A stretch of 54,142 bases of DNA. It comes from Paludibacteraceae bacterium (lineage in GTDB: Bacteria > Bacteroidota > Bacteroidia > Bacteroidales > Paludibacteraceae). Within the stretch, counting starts at the first letter, position 1. Each line of letters opens with the position of its first letter. Under the pieces are notes generated by a model. The model had not been told where the DNA came from, ran no database searches, and was given only the letters and a program-made list of their open reading frames with translations. The DNA is taken from NCBI GenBank assembly GCA_017464025.1, contig JAFUEI010000048.1, positions 1 through 54,142 of the forward strand, read 5' to 3'. This document shows positions 33,807 to 42,455 of this stretch, piece by piece. The position numbers and the translations under genes were made by a program.

Positions 33807-33852
33807 CAAAGATAATTCTTTTTGCCGGATTGGGCAAATAGCAGTATCTTTG
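33807..33852. promoter_or_regulatory. Overlapping divergent promoters
   Basis: Plus strand (MATE): TTTG 33821-33824, 20-bp spacer, TATCTTTG 33845-33852. Minus strand (5'-nucleotidase domain): TTTG 33838-33835, 20-bp spacer, TATCTTTG 33814-33807. The two footprints share 33821-33838, so RNA polymerase probably cannot occupy both at once. Confidence 0.8.
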
Positions 33853-33922
33853 CAGCGCCTTGGGAGCGGCTCTGCGGCGGTCGGTATCGCCCGCTTTGGT
33901 GCCCGGCTCCCGCGCCTTTGCC

Positions 33923-35269
33923 GTGTATTCGCTGAAAGCCTACATACCCTACTACCGGCGCAATCTCCGGATTGCCTTTCCCGTGATGCTCACGCAGCTC
34001 GGTGCAGCCTTGGTGGGCTTGGCCGACAGCATCATGGTGGGCCACTACGGCACGACCGACCTCGCCGCCGTCAGTCTGGGCAACGGCATCTTTTTCACGG
34101 TGATGGTCTTCAGCATGGGCTCGCTCATGGGCATAACCCCGCTGACCGGTCAGGCGTTTGTGCAGAATGACGACCGTCGTGTGGCCATGCTGCTGCAAAA
34201 CGGCCTTCTGTTCACGCTCATCGTAGGCGGTATCACGTGCGGCCTGCTTGCCCTCTGCGTGCCGTTTATGGACAGGATGGGTCAGGACCCGGCGGTGGTG
34301 GAGGCGGCGCGGCCGTATCTGATTACCCGCATTGCCGGTCTGCTGCCTTTTCTGTATTTCTGTGTGCTGAAGCAGTTTTTGGAAGGGTTGGGCAATACGC
34401 TGGTGGCGATGCTGGTGTGTCTGGCGCTCAACCTGCTGAACATATTGCTCAACTGGGTGTTCATCTTCGGCCATTGGGGAGCGGAGCCGATGGGCGCCTA
34501 CGGAGCCGGTCTGGCCAGCCTGATAGCCACCTCGCTGATGCCGGTAGCCTTCTTTGCGGCCATCTTGCTCAAGGCGGAGTGGCGCCGCTATCTGACGCTG
34601 TTTTCCCGCCGCCTCACCAGCTGTGGCTGTTTGGCTGAACTGGCCCGTGTGGGCTTCCCTATCGGCATCCAGACTACGATGGAGACGGTGCTCTTTACGC
34701 TCTCTTTCATCATGGTGGGCTGGATCGGCAAGGAGGCTCTGGCTGCGCACCATATTGCCAACAACGTGGCTGACTTCGCCTTCATGCTCTCGCTGGGTGT
34801 GGGAGCGGCTACCACCATCCGCGTCTCCCATCAGTACGGGTTGCACGACTATCACGCCATGCAGATGGCGGCTCGCGCCAGTGTGCATCTGATTCTGCTG
34901 ATGAATACCGTGGGTGCGGCGCTGATGATAGGCTTGCGCAACTGGCTGCCGCTACTCTTCTCCGACGACCCTGAGGTCATCCGCATTGCCTCGCCTCTGC
35001 TGGTGTTTGCCGGCCTCTTCCAGTATGCCGACGGTCTGCAGTGCGTGGGGGCCGGTATGCTCCGCGGCATCACCGACGTGCGGCGGCCGATGCACTATGC
35101 CTTTCTCTCCTATGTGCTGATTGCTCTTCCGCTCGGCTATGTGTTGATGTTTCCTGCCGGCATGGGCGTGGAGGGCATGTGGGTCAGCTTCATCGTGGCC
35201 CTGTCGCTCGCCGCTTTCTTCTTCCATGCCCGCTTCCGCCGTCTCACCCGCCGCCTTCCGGCAGCGTAG
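33923..35269 (+). CDS. MATE-family efflux transporter
   Basis: 448 residues from a GTG start (reading MYSLKAYIPYYRRNLRIAFP); the longer frame back to a TTG at 33860 would begin at the predicted transcription start and adds a non-conserved leader, so it is rejected. Twelve membrane helices in two homologous halves; the motif GLADSIMVGHYGTTDLAAVSLGN at the first half is typical, with the matching ALAAHHIANNVADFAFM in the second half. Exports cationic drugs or metabolites using Na+ or H+; substrate unknown. Confidence 0.9.
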   Translation: MYSLKAYIPYYRRNLRIAFPVMLTQLGAALVGLADSIMVGHYGTTDLAAVSLGNGIFFTVMVFSMGSLMGITPLTGQAFVQNDDRRVAMLLQNGLLFTLIVGGITCGLLALCVPFMDRMGQDPAVVEAARPYLITRIAGLLPFLYFCVLKQFLEGLGNTLVAMLVCLALNLLNILLNWVFIFGHWGAEPMGAYGAGLASLIATSLMPVAFFAAILLKAEWRRYLTLFSRRLTSCGCLAELARVGFPIGIQTTMETVLFTLSFIMVGWIGKEALAAHHIANNVADFAFMLSLGVGAATTIRVSHQYGLHDYHAMQMAARASVHLILLMNTVGAALMIGLRNWLPLLFSDDPEVIRIASPLLVFAGLFQYADGLQCVGAGMLRGITDVRRPMHYAFLSYVLIALPLGYVLMFPAGMGVEGMWVSFIVALSLAAFFFHARFRRLTRRLPAA

Positions 35270-35356
35270 AGCGGGTGGAGAGGCAGCACGGAGAGGACAC
35301 TTGAGGACGGCCATCGGGAGCACGGATGCCCCGCCTGCTTTTCCGACGATGTCTGT

Positions 35357-35396
35357 CCCTCTTGCATAATTGGCACAAATGTTGTAATTTTGCAGC
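35357..35396 (+). promoter_or_regulatory. Promoter copy 1 (identical to ssrA promoter), before the retropepsin genes
   Basis: CTTG (35361-35364), 20-bp spacer, TAATTTTG (35385-35392). The 40 bp from 35357 to 35396 are identical to 35914-35953 upstream of tmRNA. Confidence 0.85.
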
Positions 35397-35420
35397 GGAA
35401 TAATTAATCAATAGTTTTTT

Positions 35421-35603
35421 ATGAAACAGGTTCACATGGGCGGATATTCTATCGTTATCCCCGAAAATTATGTCCACCGCGTCAAGGTGAGCCGCATAAA
35501 AGGTTCGCACGATGTTAGACTTGGACTTGCCGAAGGAAAACAGTCTGCTGCAACTGCCGGTGCTTTTGCGGAATATCCCTGCTGGGAAAGCGACTTACAC
35601 TAA
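35421..35603 (+). CDS. Small hypothetical protein overlapping the retropepsin-like gene
   Basis: 60 codons beginning MKQVHMGGYSIVIPENYVHRV. The start lies about 28 bp after the promoter -7 box. The first 30 residues look protein-like, while the part after codon 30 overlaps the retropepsin frame and has low information. It may be a real leader peptide coupled to the next gene, or the 5' part of a single gene broken by a frameshift near 35505. I do not recognise a family. Confidence 0.45.
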   Translation: MKQVHMGGYSIVIPENYVHRVKVSRIKGSHDVRLGLAEGKQSAATAGAFAEYPCWESDLH

Positions 35604-35907
35604 ACTTGCGCTTTGGGATACAGGGGCCGAAATGTCGGGTGTGTGTGAAGAACTTGCTGCATGGCTTCAGTTGGAGCCTCGCGACGAGGGCATGTATATG
35701 CAGTCTGCTTCGGAAACGGTCTCTGTCAAGGTTGCCAACTGCCGGTTGGAGCTGCCTTCGGGCGAGACTTTTGAACAGGATGTGCTTATTCTGCCAACGA
35801 ATGAGACTCCCGTCATTGTCGGTTTGGATATTATCAAACAGGGATTCTTTTCTCTCAAACCCGAAGAAGCGGGTCTGCATTTCCATTATGAACTGCTTCT
35901 TTCCTGA
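35512..35907 (+). CDS. Retropepsin-like aspartic protease domain protein
   Basis: 131 residues, the size of one retropepsin monomer. The catalytic DTGA motif is in LWDTGAEMSGV (about residue 36), and the conserved flap-side end motif VIVGLDIIKQG lies near residue 105. Such single-domain proteins are active as dimers in viruses; bacterial members are mostly uncharacterised. ATG chosen after an AAAAGG stretch, inside the preceding small frame. Flanked by two identical 40-bp promoter copies. Cytoplasmic: no signal peptide. Confidence 0.78.
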   Translation: MLDLDLPKENSLLQLPVLLRNIPAGKATYTKLALWDTGAEMSGVCEELAAWLQLEPRDEGMYMQSASETVSVKVANCRLELPSGETFEQDVLILPTNETPVIVGLDIIKQGFFSLKPEEAGLHFHYELLLS

Positions 35908-35913
35908 TTGGAC

Positions 35914-35953
35914 CCCTCTTGCATAATTGGCACAAATGTTGTAATTTTGCAGC
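35914..35953 (+). promoter_or_regulatory. Promoter copy 2, driving ssrA
   Basis: CTTG (35918-35921), 20-bp spacer, TAATTTTG (35942-35949); exact duplicate of 35357-35396. tmRNA begins about 40 bp later. Confidence 0.88.
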
Positions 35954-35989
35954 CGCTTCGGTGAGCTGCTTGCCGGAGCGTCATACCTC

Positions 35990-36382
35990 GGGGCTGCTTG
36001 GTTTTGACAGCAGGTAGAACAGGTATGTAAGCATGCCGAGCCTTGCAGAATATGCTCGTTAAACTGAGTCTGTAGCACAATAACTGGCAACAACAACTAT
36101 GCTCTCGCTGCCTGATCGAAGTACAGTAGATCGGCCTTATTTCGGCACCAGGTGCTGAAACGGGATGTCTCGCCGAGCCGCGTCTGCGGGCTTACGGATT
36201 ACGGGGCACAGAAATACGCAGAATAGTCCTTGCAGGCTGCGATGCAGGGGCGAAACCGTAGCAGATAAGGTGTCGGTTGGTGGTCCGGGTCTTGCCGATA
36301 CACGAAAACGAAGGCCGGAATAAGCATGTAGAAAGCGTATTGGTTCCTTGTTTGGACGCGGGTTCGACTCCCGCCAGCTCCA
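35990..36382 (+). ncRNA. ssrA: tmRNA (transfer-messenger RNA)
   Basis: 393 nt. The tRNA-like ends pair as GGGGCTG with CAGCTCC, and the T arm GGTTCGACTCCC is near the 3' end; the 5' part reads GGTTTTGACAGCAGGT as in other tmRNAs. The tag frame at 36086-36115 is GNNNYALAA followed by TGA, close to the GENNYALAA-type tags of Bacteroidetes. CCA is not encoded. Rescues stalled ribosomes with SmpB and marks products for proteolysis. Confidence 0.94.
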
Positions 36383-36395
36383 CAGAATTCAGGAA

Positions 36396-36427
36396 AGAGA
36401 CGTATGGGTTGATACGTCTCTCTTTTG
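36396..36427 (+). terminator. Terminator of ssrA
   Basis: 10-bp perfect stem AGAGACGTAT / ATACGTCTCT with a 6-nt loop, then CTTTTG. Leaves only about 20 bp to the next start codon. Confidence 0.8.
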
Positions 36428-36445
36428 TAAAGAAAAAACACGACA

Positions 36446-37366
36446 ATGAAGAAAACAATTATATTACTCGGCGTCTTTTGGGCAGCTGTTGGCGTTGCCG
36501 CACAGTCGCTGCCCGAAGGACTGCAGTTTGAGGTGCGCAATGACACCCTTTTCGTCACCTGCAACGCCGACGAACTCCCCAAACACGTCATCGTGCAGGC
36601 CGCCGACCGCGCCAATATCTACAAGCGTATCCTGAACGATGCCACCGACGATCTCATGGAAGACCATCCGGCCGACGACCTCTACAACAGCATCTGGACC
36701 CGCGAAAAGGTGAATCCCTACCAACTGCCTATCGACTCCGTGCGCGACAGCATCCGCATCGACTGCTCCGGCTTCGTCATGCCCGTCAGAGGACATATCA
36801 CCTCCAAATTCGGCCCCCGCAAGTATCGCTACCACTACGGCACCGATATCAAACTGCAGACGGGCGACACCATCTACAACTCGTGGGACGGGCAGGTGCG
36901 CATTGTGCGCTATGATCCCAAAGGCTACGGCAACTTCGTGGTGGTGCGTCATCCCAACGGACTGGAGACCGTATATGCCCACATGTCGCGTGTGCTCGTG
37001 GAGGAAAACGAGCATATCACGGCGGGTGAAGTTCTGGGTCTGGGAGGAAATACCGGCCGCAGCACAGGGCCGCATCTGCACTACGAGATACGCTATCTGG
37101 GCAATGCCATGAACACGGAACTCATGCTCGACTACGCCAATTTCTGCATGAAGGACTCCGTCTATACCATCACCAAACGCAACACGTTCTACCACCAGCA
37201 GCAACTCAAGGAGATGCAGCAAGCCAAGTATGTCACCGTCAAGTCGGGCGACAACCTCTCCGTGCTTGCGCGCCGCTACGGCACGACGGTGAACCAGCTC
37301 TGCCGCCTCAACGGCATCAAGTCCAACAGCGTCATCCGCATCGGCCAGCGCCTGCGTGTGCGCTGA
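36446..37366 (+). CDS. M23-family peptidase with C-terminal LysM domain
   Basis: 306 residues with a signal peptide (IILLGVFWAAVGVAAQ). LytM/M23 zinc motifs: HYGTDI (about residue 133) and GPHLHYEI (about 213), with the intervening VVVRHPNGLETVYAHMS. A LysM repeat at 262-306 (YVTVKSGDNLSVLARRYG ... IRIGQRL) binds peptidoglycan. A D,D- or D,L-endopeptidase of the periplasm is likely. Begins right behind the ssrA terminator; no own promoter is obvious, so readthrough is possible. Confidence 0.92.
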   Translation: MKKTIILLGVFWAAVGVAAQSLPEGLQFEVRNDTLFVTCNADELPKHVIVQAADRANIYKRILNDATDDLMEDHPADDLYNSIWTREKVNPYQLPIDSVRDSIRIDCSGFVMPVRGHITSKFGPRKYRYHYGTDIKLQTGDTIYNSWDGQVRIVRYDPKGYGNFVVVRHPNGLETVYAHMSRVLVEENEHITAGEVLGLGGNTGRSTGPHLHYEIRYLGNAMNTELMLDYANFCMKDSVYTITKRNTFYHQQQLKEMQQAKYVTVKSGDNLSVLARRYGTTVNQLCRLNGIKSNSVIRIGQRLRVR

Positions 37367-37376
37367 TATGCCGGAG

Positions 37377-38657
37377 TCAGAACTCCGTCTTCTCCATTAC
37401 AAACAGTTTGTCGCCCCGTCGGACGGTATCGGGGCAGTGCACGCACAGCAAGGTGCCCTGAGGGGCCTCATGTGCGTCGGGTATCTCGGGCTGCTTGCCT
37501 GCGGCTTCGAACACGCGTATGGCCGTTGCGGTGCAGTCCAAGGCGCCCGTTGTCTCGCCGGTGACCAGCAGCTCGTCGCCTTCTCTCACCACGCAGGCCT
37601 CGACGAGAAACTCCGCAACATGGGGTTTCTGGAAGTAGTTGGTGCACCTGCCGGCATACACTTTCCGGCGTGTGGCTTTGTTGCCGTGGGTGTCGTTCCA
37701 CTCGCCAAGGCGCTGACCCTGATACCAACCGTCCCAGAAGCCGCGGTTGAAGACGCGTGCCAGACGCTCGTCCCACCGGGCAAAACGCTCTTCTGCCTTG
37801 TCGTCGTGGAACTTGCCTTCTTGCCATACGCTGATGGCTTCTTTATAGCATTCTACAACCGTCTTCACGTATTCCGCTCCGCGGGCGCGGCCCTCGATTT
37901 TTAGTACGCTGACGCCCGCGTCAAGCATCTTGTCCAAGAAGCGGATGGTCTTGAGGTCTTTGGGCGACATGATGTACTGGTTGTCCACCTCCAACTCCAG
38001 GTCCGAGTCCTTGTCTTTTACGATATATCCGCGGCGGCATATCTGGGCGCACGCACCGCGGTTGGCGCTCATGCCGAGGTTGTTGAGACTCAGGTAGCAC
38101 TTGCCGCTGACGGCCATGCAGAGGGCGCCGTGGCAGAACATCTCAATGCGGAGTTGCTCACCGTTGCGGCCCCTGATGTCCTGCTCCACGATGTCGCGGT
38201 GAATCTGCGCCACCTGCTGCATGTTCAGTTCGCGGGCTAGCACCACTACGTCGGCGAACTGTGCGTAAAAACGCAACGCCTCGGTGTTGGCAATGTTGAG
38301 CTGGGTGCTCAGGTGCACCTCCACGCCTTGTTGGTTGCAGTATTGCATCACGCTGATATCGCTTGCTATGACGGCGCTGATACCGGCCTGTCGGGCATGG
38401 TCCACAATCTGCCGCATGAGGGGCAGGTCTTCGGGGTACATGACGGTGTTGAGGGTGAGGTAGGTCTTCACGCCCGCCTCATTGCAGCGTTGGGCGATGG
38501 TGTGCAGGTCGGCGGTGCTGAAGTTGGCACTGCTGCGGGAGCGCATGTTGAGATGCTCAATGCCGAAATAAACGGAGTCGGCGCCGGCGTTGATGGCTGC
38601 AGCCAGGCTTTCCCAACTGCCTGCGGGAGCCATGATTTCTATGCGGTGGTTGTCCAT
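37377..38657 (-). CDS. U32-family protein, TrhP (YegQ)-like tRNA hydroxylation enzyme
   Basis: 426 residues. N-terminal MAPAGSWESLAAAINAGADSVYFG-type barrel start, ELNMQQVAQIH, and the U32 signature MFCHGALCMAVSGKCYLS followed by NRGACAQICRRGY, whose cysteines could hold an iron-sulfur cluster. Annotated historically as a collagenase-like peptidase; the closest studied relatives (YegQ/TrhP) act in prephenate-dependent hydroxylation of uridine 34 in tRNA. The single-domain length fits TrhP rather than the two-domain RlhA type. Convergent with the M23 gene with only 10 bp between the stops. Confidence 0.88.
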   Translation of the reverse strand: MDNHRIEIMAPAGSWESLAAAINAGADSVYFGIEHLNMRSRSSANFSTADLHTIAQRCNEAGVKTYLTLNTVMYPEDLPLMRQIVDHARQAGISAVIASDISVMQYCNQQGVEVHLSTQLNIANTEALRFYAQFADVVVLARELNMQQVAQIHRDIVEQDIRGRNGEQLRIEMFCHGALCMAVSGKCYLSLNNLGMSANRGACAQICRRGYIVKDKDSDLELEVDNQYIMSPKDLKTIRFLDKMLDAGVSVLKIEGRARGAEYVKTVVECYKEAISVWQEGKFHDDKAEERFARWDERLARVFNRGFWDGWYQGQRLGEWNDTHGNKATRRKVYAGRCTNYFQKPHVAEFLVEACVVREGDELLVTGETTGALDCTATAIRVFEAAGKQPEIPDAHEAPQGTLLCVHCPDTVRRGDKLFVMEKTEF

Positions 38658-38682
38658 GGATGGTGTTGTGTGTTGCAGGCTG

Positions 38683-38714
38683 CAAAGGTACTCATTCTTT
38701 GCTTAACGGGCAAA
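38683..38714 (-). promoter_or_regulatory. Promoter of the U32 gene
   Basis: Minus strand: TTTG (38714-38711), 20-bp spacer, TACCTTTG (38690-38683). Perfect consensus. Confidence 0.82.
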
Positions 38715-39013
38715 CCGGGCGGCCTCTCCCGCACAAACCGGCCGTCTCCCGTCAGGCTCTTCCTCTTCCCCTACAGGCACCAGCCGTCACCCGCTCCCGA
38801 ATTGCGCTGCAAAGTTACTGCTTCCCTTGTGCTTTTGTTGGTAAAGATGCAAAAAAAACTTCATAAGGTGAACATCTGCTGGTGGCTGCGTCCGCTGGCG
38901 GACTGGGCTTTCTCAGGGGCTGCTGCAGACCTCGGTTGGCGACCCTCCGCGGGGCTCTGATACCCGCATTTTTGCATAAAAATGCAGTTTTCTTCAAAAA
39001 AAACATGCCTTTG
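38715..39013. other. Gene-free stretch between the U32 and rpsL promoters
   Basis: About 300 bp without a supported gene. It is GC-rich in 38870-38965 with short complementary segments (GTCCG/CGGAC) and ends in a perfect 8-bp palindrome GCATTTTT-gcat-AAAAATGC (38966-38985) followed by a T-rich run, which could end a small transcript. A minus-strand TAACTTTG (38817-38810) has no proper -33 box. No known RNA family is recognised. Confidence 0.45.
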
Positions 39014-39045
39014 CTTGTGTAATTCAAAAACTTGTAGTAATTTTG
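39014..39045 (+). promoter_or_regulatory. Promoter of the str-S10-spc ribosomal cluster
   Basis: CTTG (39014-39017), 20-bp spacer, TAATTTTG (39038-39045), about 75 bp before rpsL. Same box pair as the ssrA promoter. Confidence 0.82.
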
Positions 39046-39119
39046 CACGCTTTTTCGGCGCATCATGCCCGAAAGACGATAGTTAACAAATAACATTTAA
39101 CAATTAACAAGTTAAGTAA

Positions 39120-39500
39120 ATGCCTACAATTCAACAATTGGTTAGAAAAGGAAGAGCAGAACTTCAGGACAAGTCAAAGTCGCCCGCTCTCGACAGCTGC
39201 CCGCAGCGTCGTGGCGTGTGTGTCCGCGTGTACACCACCACTCCCAAAAAGCCTAATTCGGCTATGCGTAAGGTGGCACGTGTGCGCTTGACCAACCAGA
39301 AAGAAGTGAATGCTTACATTCCGGGCGAAGGACATAACTTGCAGGAGCACTCCATCGTGATGGTGCGCGGCGGTCGTGTGAAAGACCTCCCCGGCGTGCG
39401 TTATCACATCGTTCGCGGTACGCTCGATACGGCCGGTGTGGCCAATCGTCTGCAGCGCCGCTCGAAATACGGTGCCAAGCGTCCGAAAGCCAAGAAGTAA
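39120..39500 (+). CDS. rpsL: Ribosomal protein S12
   Basis: 126 residues. Decoding-centre protein of the 30S subunit. [18 protein letters not shown] and [16 protein letters not shown], the streptomycin-resistance segments, are wild-type in appearance (Lys in PKKPNS and Lys in VKDLPG). First gene of the cluster; a 149-bp spacer with a GAGGGC/GCCCTC hairpin separates it from rpsG. Confidence 0.98.
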   Translation: MPTIQQLVRKGRAELQDKSKSPALDSCPQRRGVCVRVYTTTPKKPNSAMRKVARVRLTNQKEVNAYIPGEGHNLQEHSIVMVRGGRVKDLPGVRYHIVRGTLDTAGVANRLQRRSKYGAKRPKAKK

Positions 39501-39649
39501 TATTCCGGCAAACTAACCAACCGCAGGCTGCGTGACTGCACAGATGATTTAACGGGTTGAAGGTTGAGTACTCCCCGATGAGGAGGAAGAAACCGCAGAC
39601 AACCAAAAGTGAGGGCCGTGCCCTCTGAACTAAACAAAACATTACAACA

Positions 39650-40126
39650 ATGAGAAAAGCAAAACCGAAGAAACGCGTCATCCTTCCGGATCCCGTGTAC
39701 GGCGAGGTGATGGTGGCCAAGTTTGTGAACCACCTCATGCTGGACGGCAAGAAGAGCACTGCTTACGGTGTGTTCTATACGGCGCTTGAGACCGTGGGCC
39801 AGAAGGCTAAGAACGAGGAGAAAACTCCGCTGGAAATCTGGAAACAGGCGCTGAGCAACATCACGCCGCAAGTGGAGGTAAAGAGCCGCCGTATCGGTGG
39901 TGCCACCTTCCAGGTGCCGACCGAAATCCGTGCCGACCGCAAGGAGTCCATCTCGATGAAGAACATGATTCAGTTTGCACGCAAGCGCGGCGGTCATTCG
40001 ATGGCTGAGAAGCTCGCTGCCGAAATCATGGACGCTTACAACAATCAGGGCGGTGCCTTCAAGCGTAAGGAAGACATGCACCGCATGGCAGAAGCCAACC
40101 GTGCTTTCGCGCACTTCCGCTTCTGA
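39650..40126 (+). CDS. rpsG: Ribosomal protein S7
   Basis: 158 residues, full length ([18 protein letters not shown]). Nucleates assembly of the 30S head and contacts the E site. The conserved [15 protein letters not shown] and [14 protein letters not shown] blocks are present. Followed by fusA after 91 bp; tuf is absent from the cluster, as is usual in Bacteroidetes. Confidence 0.98.
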   Translation: MRKAKPKKRVILPDPVYGEVMVAKFVNHLMLDGKKSTAYGVFYTALETVGQKAKNEEKTPLEIWKQALSNITPQVEVKSRRIGGATFQVPTEIRADRKESISMKNMIQFARKRGGHSMAEKLAAEIMDAYNNQGGAFKRKEDMHRMAEANRAFAHFRF

Positions 40127-40217
40127 TTTTCCCCCTCCGCATCCCCTCCTTCGGGAGCGGGGTGCGGAAAGCAGAAAAATCATATTATATATAAGGTATT
40201 AGTTAAGGATTATAACA

Positions 40218-42332
40218 ATGGCAAAACACGATTTGAAATATAATAGGAATATCGGTATCATGGCTCACATTGATGTTGGTAAGACTACTACTTCAGAGCG
40301 TATTCTTTTTTACACCGGCCTTACCCACAAAATCGGTGAGGTGCACGACGGCGCGGCAACCATGGACTGGATGGAGCAGGAGCAGGAGCGTGGTATCACT
40401 ATTACCTCCGCTGCTACCACCACCTATTGGAACTACCTCGGTGAGAAATACTAAATCAATTTGATAGACACTCCGGGGCACGTCGATTTTACGGTTGAGG
40501 TGGAGCGTTCGCTCCGTATCCTGGACGGCGCTGTGGCTGCATTCTGTGCAGTAGGCGGCGTAGAGCCCCAGTCGGAGACTGTGTGGCGTCAGGCGGATAA
40601 ATATAGCGTGCCCCGCATCTGCTATGTCAACAAGATGGACCGCTCGGGTGCCGACTTCTTCGAGGTTGTCCGCCAGATTCACGATGTGCTGGGTGCTACC
40701 CCTTGCCCGATACAGATTCCCGTCGGCGCAGAGGAAACCTTCAAAGGTGTGGTTGATCTCATCAAGATGAAGGCTATCATCTGGCACGACGAGACCATGG
40801 GTGCAGAATATGTCGAGGAAGAGATTCCTGCCGACCTGCGTGCCGAGGCCGAGGAGTGGCGCGACAAGATGCTGGAGGCTTGTGCCGAGTTTGACGATGT
40901 GGTGATGGAGAAGTTCTTCGACGACCCCTCGCAAATCACGGAGGAAGAAATCCGCAGTGCTATCCGCAAGGGTACGCTCGGCATGAAGATTTATCCCGTT
41001 ATCTGCGGCTCGTCGTTCAAGAACAAGGGCGTGCAGACCATGCTTGACGCTGTCTGCGCCTACCTCCCGTCGCCGCTCGATACGGAGGTTATAGAAGGCA
41101 CCGACCCTCGTACCGACAAGCAGATTGCACGCAAGCCCGACGAGAGCGAACCTCTCTGCGCACTCGCCTTCAAGATTGCCACCGACCCCTATGTGGGCCG
41201 CCTGTGCTACTTCCGTGTTTATAGCGGCAAGCTCGAAGCCGGCTCCTATGTGTATAACACCCGCTCGGGCAAGAAAGAGCGTATCTCGCGCATCTTCCAG
41301 ATGCACTCCAACCACCAGAATCCTGTCGAAGTAATCGCTGCCGGCGATATAGGTGCCGGCGTGGGCTTCAAGGATATCCGCACCGGTGACACGCTCTGCT
41401 CTGAAGACCATCCTATCGTGCTTGAATCCATTGAGTTCCCCGATCCTGTTATCGGTATCTCGGTAGAGCCCAAGAGCCAGAAGGACCTTGACCGTCTGGG
41501 TGTAGGTCTGGCCAAACTTGCCGAGGAAGACCCCACCTTCACCGTCAAGACCGACGAGCAGACGGGACAGACCGTCATCTCCGGTATGGGTGAACTTCAC
41601 CTTGAGATTATCATCGACCGTCTGCGTCGCGAGTTCAAGGTGGAGTGCAACCAGGGTCGCCCCCAGGTGGCCTACCGCGAGGCTATCACCGCTCCTGTCG
41701 AGCTGCGTGAGACCTACAAGAAGCAGTCGGGCGGCCGTGGCAAGTATGCCGACATGATTGTCCGCGTTGAGCCCGCCGACGAAGGCTTCGAAGGATCGCT
41801 GCAGTTTGAAGACGTGGTGAAGGGCGGCAACATCCCCAAGGAGTACATCCCTGCTATCGAGAAAGGGTTCCAGAGTGCCATGAAGAATGGCGTTCTCGCC
41901 GGTTTCCCCATGGACAAACTCAAGGTTACCGTCCTCGACGGCTCCTTCCACCCCGTGGATTCCGACCAGCTCTCTTTCGAGATTTGTGCCCAGATCGCTT
42001 TCAAGAACGCTTGCGCGAAAGCCAAACCCGTACTTATGGAGCCCATCATGAAGATAGAGGTGGTTACTCCCGAAGAGTCTATGGGCGATGTCATCGGCGA
42101 CCTCAACAAGCGCCGCGGTCAGGTCGAAGGTATGGAAACGGCCCGCACCGGCGCCCGTATCGTGAAAGCCAAGGTGCCCCTGAGCGAGATGTTCGGCTAT
42201 GTGACAGCCCTGCGTACCATCACCTCCGGACGCGCCACCAGCAGCATGGAGTTCTCGCACTATGCTCCCGTTAGCTCGGCTATCGCCAAGGCGGTGCTGA
42301 CCGAAGCGGGCGGTCGTGCCGACCTCGTGTGA
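40218..42332 (+). CDS. fusA: Elongation factor G, interrupted by in-frame TAA at codon 79
   Basis: The frame starts [20 protein letters not shown] and stops at TAA (40452-40454) after GEKY; in the same frame it continues [19 protein letters not shown] to a normal end (GGRADLV) for a total of 704 codons. In relatives the stop position is lysine ([11 protein letters not shown]), so one A-to-T change (AAA to TAA) explains it. P-loop AHIDVGKT, switch [10 protein letters not shown] with its catalytic His, NKMD and domains II-V are otherwise intact. EF-G is essential for translocation, so a real stop would need suppression, a second gene or EF-G2 compensation; a base-call or assembly error is the simplest explanation. 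The 3' part has no credible independent start (TTG at 40461). Confidence 0.93.
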
Positions 42333-42382
42333 TGCATCCGGCCGGTCACGGCTGTAATTGAAACAACTTATTCAACGGAGCA

Positions 42383-42424
42383 AGCGGCGAGAAGCCAAGC
42401 AAATGACTCTTTGGCTTCACCGCT
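42383..42424 (+). other. Hairpin in the fusA-rpsJ spacer
   Basis: GAAGCCAA pairs with TTGGCTTC (8 bp) and the outer AGCGG with CCGCT (5 bp), separated by a small bulge and a 12-nt loop. No T tract follows, so it is not a typical terminator; it may be an mRNA processing or regulatory structure. Confidence 0.6.
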
Positions 42425-42455
42425 GCCCCGCAACATACTAACAACAAACACAACA

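Noticed and set aside
33860-33922. TTG-started N-terminal extension of the MATE transporter
   Set aside because: It would begin at the predicted transcription start; the GTG at 33923 gives the usual family N-terminus.
36199-36615. Protein-coding frames across the tmRNA gene
   Set aside because: The region is fully explained by ssrA, its terminator and the M23 gene start.
38870-38990. Known small RNA (SRP RNA, 6S RNA) upstream of rpsL
   Set aside because: No family hallmarks such as the SRP GGAA loop motif were visible; only a hairpin and GC-rich sequence remain unexplained.
40293-42260. 655-codon frame antisense to fusA
   Set aside because: Long antisense frames are expected opposite highly expressed, codon-biased GC-rich genes; composition is His/Gly/Val-rich without any domain.
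40218-42332. Genetic-code change or programmed readthrough at TAA
   Set aside because: TAA ends many genes in the window normally, and no stimulatory element is evident after the stop; a single-base error or mutation is simpler.
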